NCBI RefSeq assembly: GCF_900129125.1
Contig: NZ_FQVJ01000008.1
Span: forward strand, 56,065-120,064
Length of the DNA stretch: 64,000 bases
Direction: 5' to 3'
Source: Acidocella aminolytica 101 = DSM 11237
GTDB taxonomy: Bacteria > Pseudomonadota > Alphaproteobacteria > Acetobacterales > Acetobacteraceae
In this document: in pieces, positions 63,755 to 64,000 of the stretch
Layout: every line of letters starts with the position of its first letter
Numbering within the stretch: the stretch's first letter is position 1
The notes under the pieces: model-generated
The model's input: the letters and a program-made list of their open reading frames with translations, nothing else
Told to the model about the DNA's origin: nothing
The model's database searches: none
Translations under genes and position numbers: made by a program

Positions 63755-64000
63755 ATGCTGAAGAAACCATCCTCGCCGCAGACGGCGCTTGAGATTGTTA
63801 CATTGGACAGCCTGGTCCCGGCGGACCACCTGCTGCGCAAGATCGACGCTGTGATTGATTTTACGTTCATCCATGATCTGGTGGCCGGGCTCTACTGCCC
63901 GGATAATGGGCGGCCGCCGCTGGATCCGACCTTAATGTTCAAGGCGCTGTTCCTTGGCTACCTGTTTGGCATTCGCTCGGAGCGGCAACTGGTGCGCGAG
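63755..64000 (+). CDS. IS1182-family transposase, N-terminal part
   Basis: 82 codons are visible before the window edge. The protein begins MLKKPSSPQTALEIVTLDSLVP, and the DUF772-type segment (RKIDAVIDFTFI, then RPPLDPTLMFKALFLGYLFGIRSERQLV) is typical of IS1182/IS5-like DDE transposases. The catalytic core is off the window, so activity cannot be judged. Confidence 0.88.
   Translation, partial: MLKKPSSPQTALEIVTLDSLVPADHLLRKIDAVIDFTFIHDLVAGLYCPDNGRPPLDPTLMFKALFLGYLFGIRSERQLVRE

Larger units (their letters stand above)
63702..64000 (+). mobile_element. IS1182-type insertion sequence, left end (cut by window edge)
   Basis: The element probably starts near CAGACTGCTGACAAACCCC (about 63701). 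It contains an 11-bp stem with GCAA loop and T-run (63713-63738), likely shielding the transposase from outside transcription. The transposase start follows at 63755. The right end is beyond the window. Confidence 0.7.

Overview
The window looks like a GC-rich alphaproteobacterial chromosome, most likely Acetobacteraceae and close in style to Acidocella or Acidiphilium. This is an inference from gene content (an HpnN hopanoid transporter, the rplM-rpsI and pal-cpoB-tilS-ftsH orders, an N-terminally extended S9, and a tRNA-Ala(CGC) with CCA encoded). The genus cannot be proved from the sequence alone.

Positions 1 to about 18,540 are a mobile genomic island that is cut by the left window edge. 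Its visible cargo, left to right, is: a hipBA toxin-antitoxin pair with palindromic operators; a TraA relaxase-helicase; a candidate oriT; a TraD-like accessory protein; a small membrane protein; a TraG/VirD4 coupling protein; an ArdC anti-restriction protein preceded by an unusual array of nested hairpins; and an eight-kilobase, tightly coupled type I restriction-modification operon. That operon runs phd-hsdM-hsdS-DUF6978-like-DUF1828/1829-Abi_C-like-hsdR. A tyrosine integrase closes the island beside rpsI, with a repeat array that looks like an attachment site. No mating-pair-formation genes are visible, so the element is either mobilizable only or continues to the left.

From 18.6 to 35 kb is housekeeping sequence: rplM-rpsI, purH, and a leftward rpe-heparinase-galE-GT4-creA cluster. 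That cluster is separated from rsmB by two decayed insertion sequences (IS630-type and IS110-type). Then come panE, a YbaK-type deacylase, a chemoreceptor and tRNA-Ala.

From 35 to 64 kb are yggT, hpnN, pheST, pal-cpoB-tilS-ftsH, a Tat-exported Ntn hydrolase, panB, pncC-pgpA-slt, dapA-smpB, a family-5-like uracil-DNA glycosylase overlapping a NYN-domain gene, folK, rpoZ-rsh-acpS, and an omega-amino-acid transaminase/semialdehyde dehydrogenase pair. The window ends inside an IS1182-type transposase.

The observations most worth following up are the guest genes inside the type I restriction operon, the nested hairpins upstream of ardC (a possible single-stranded-DNA promoter), and the integrase-adjacent repeat array.
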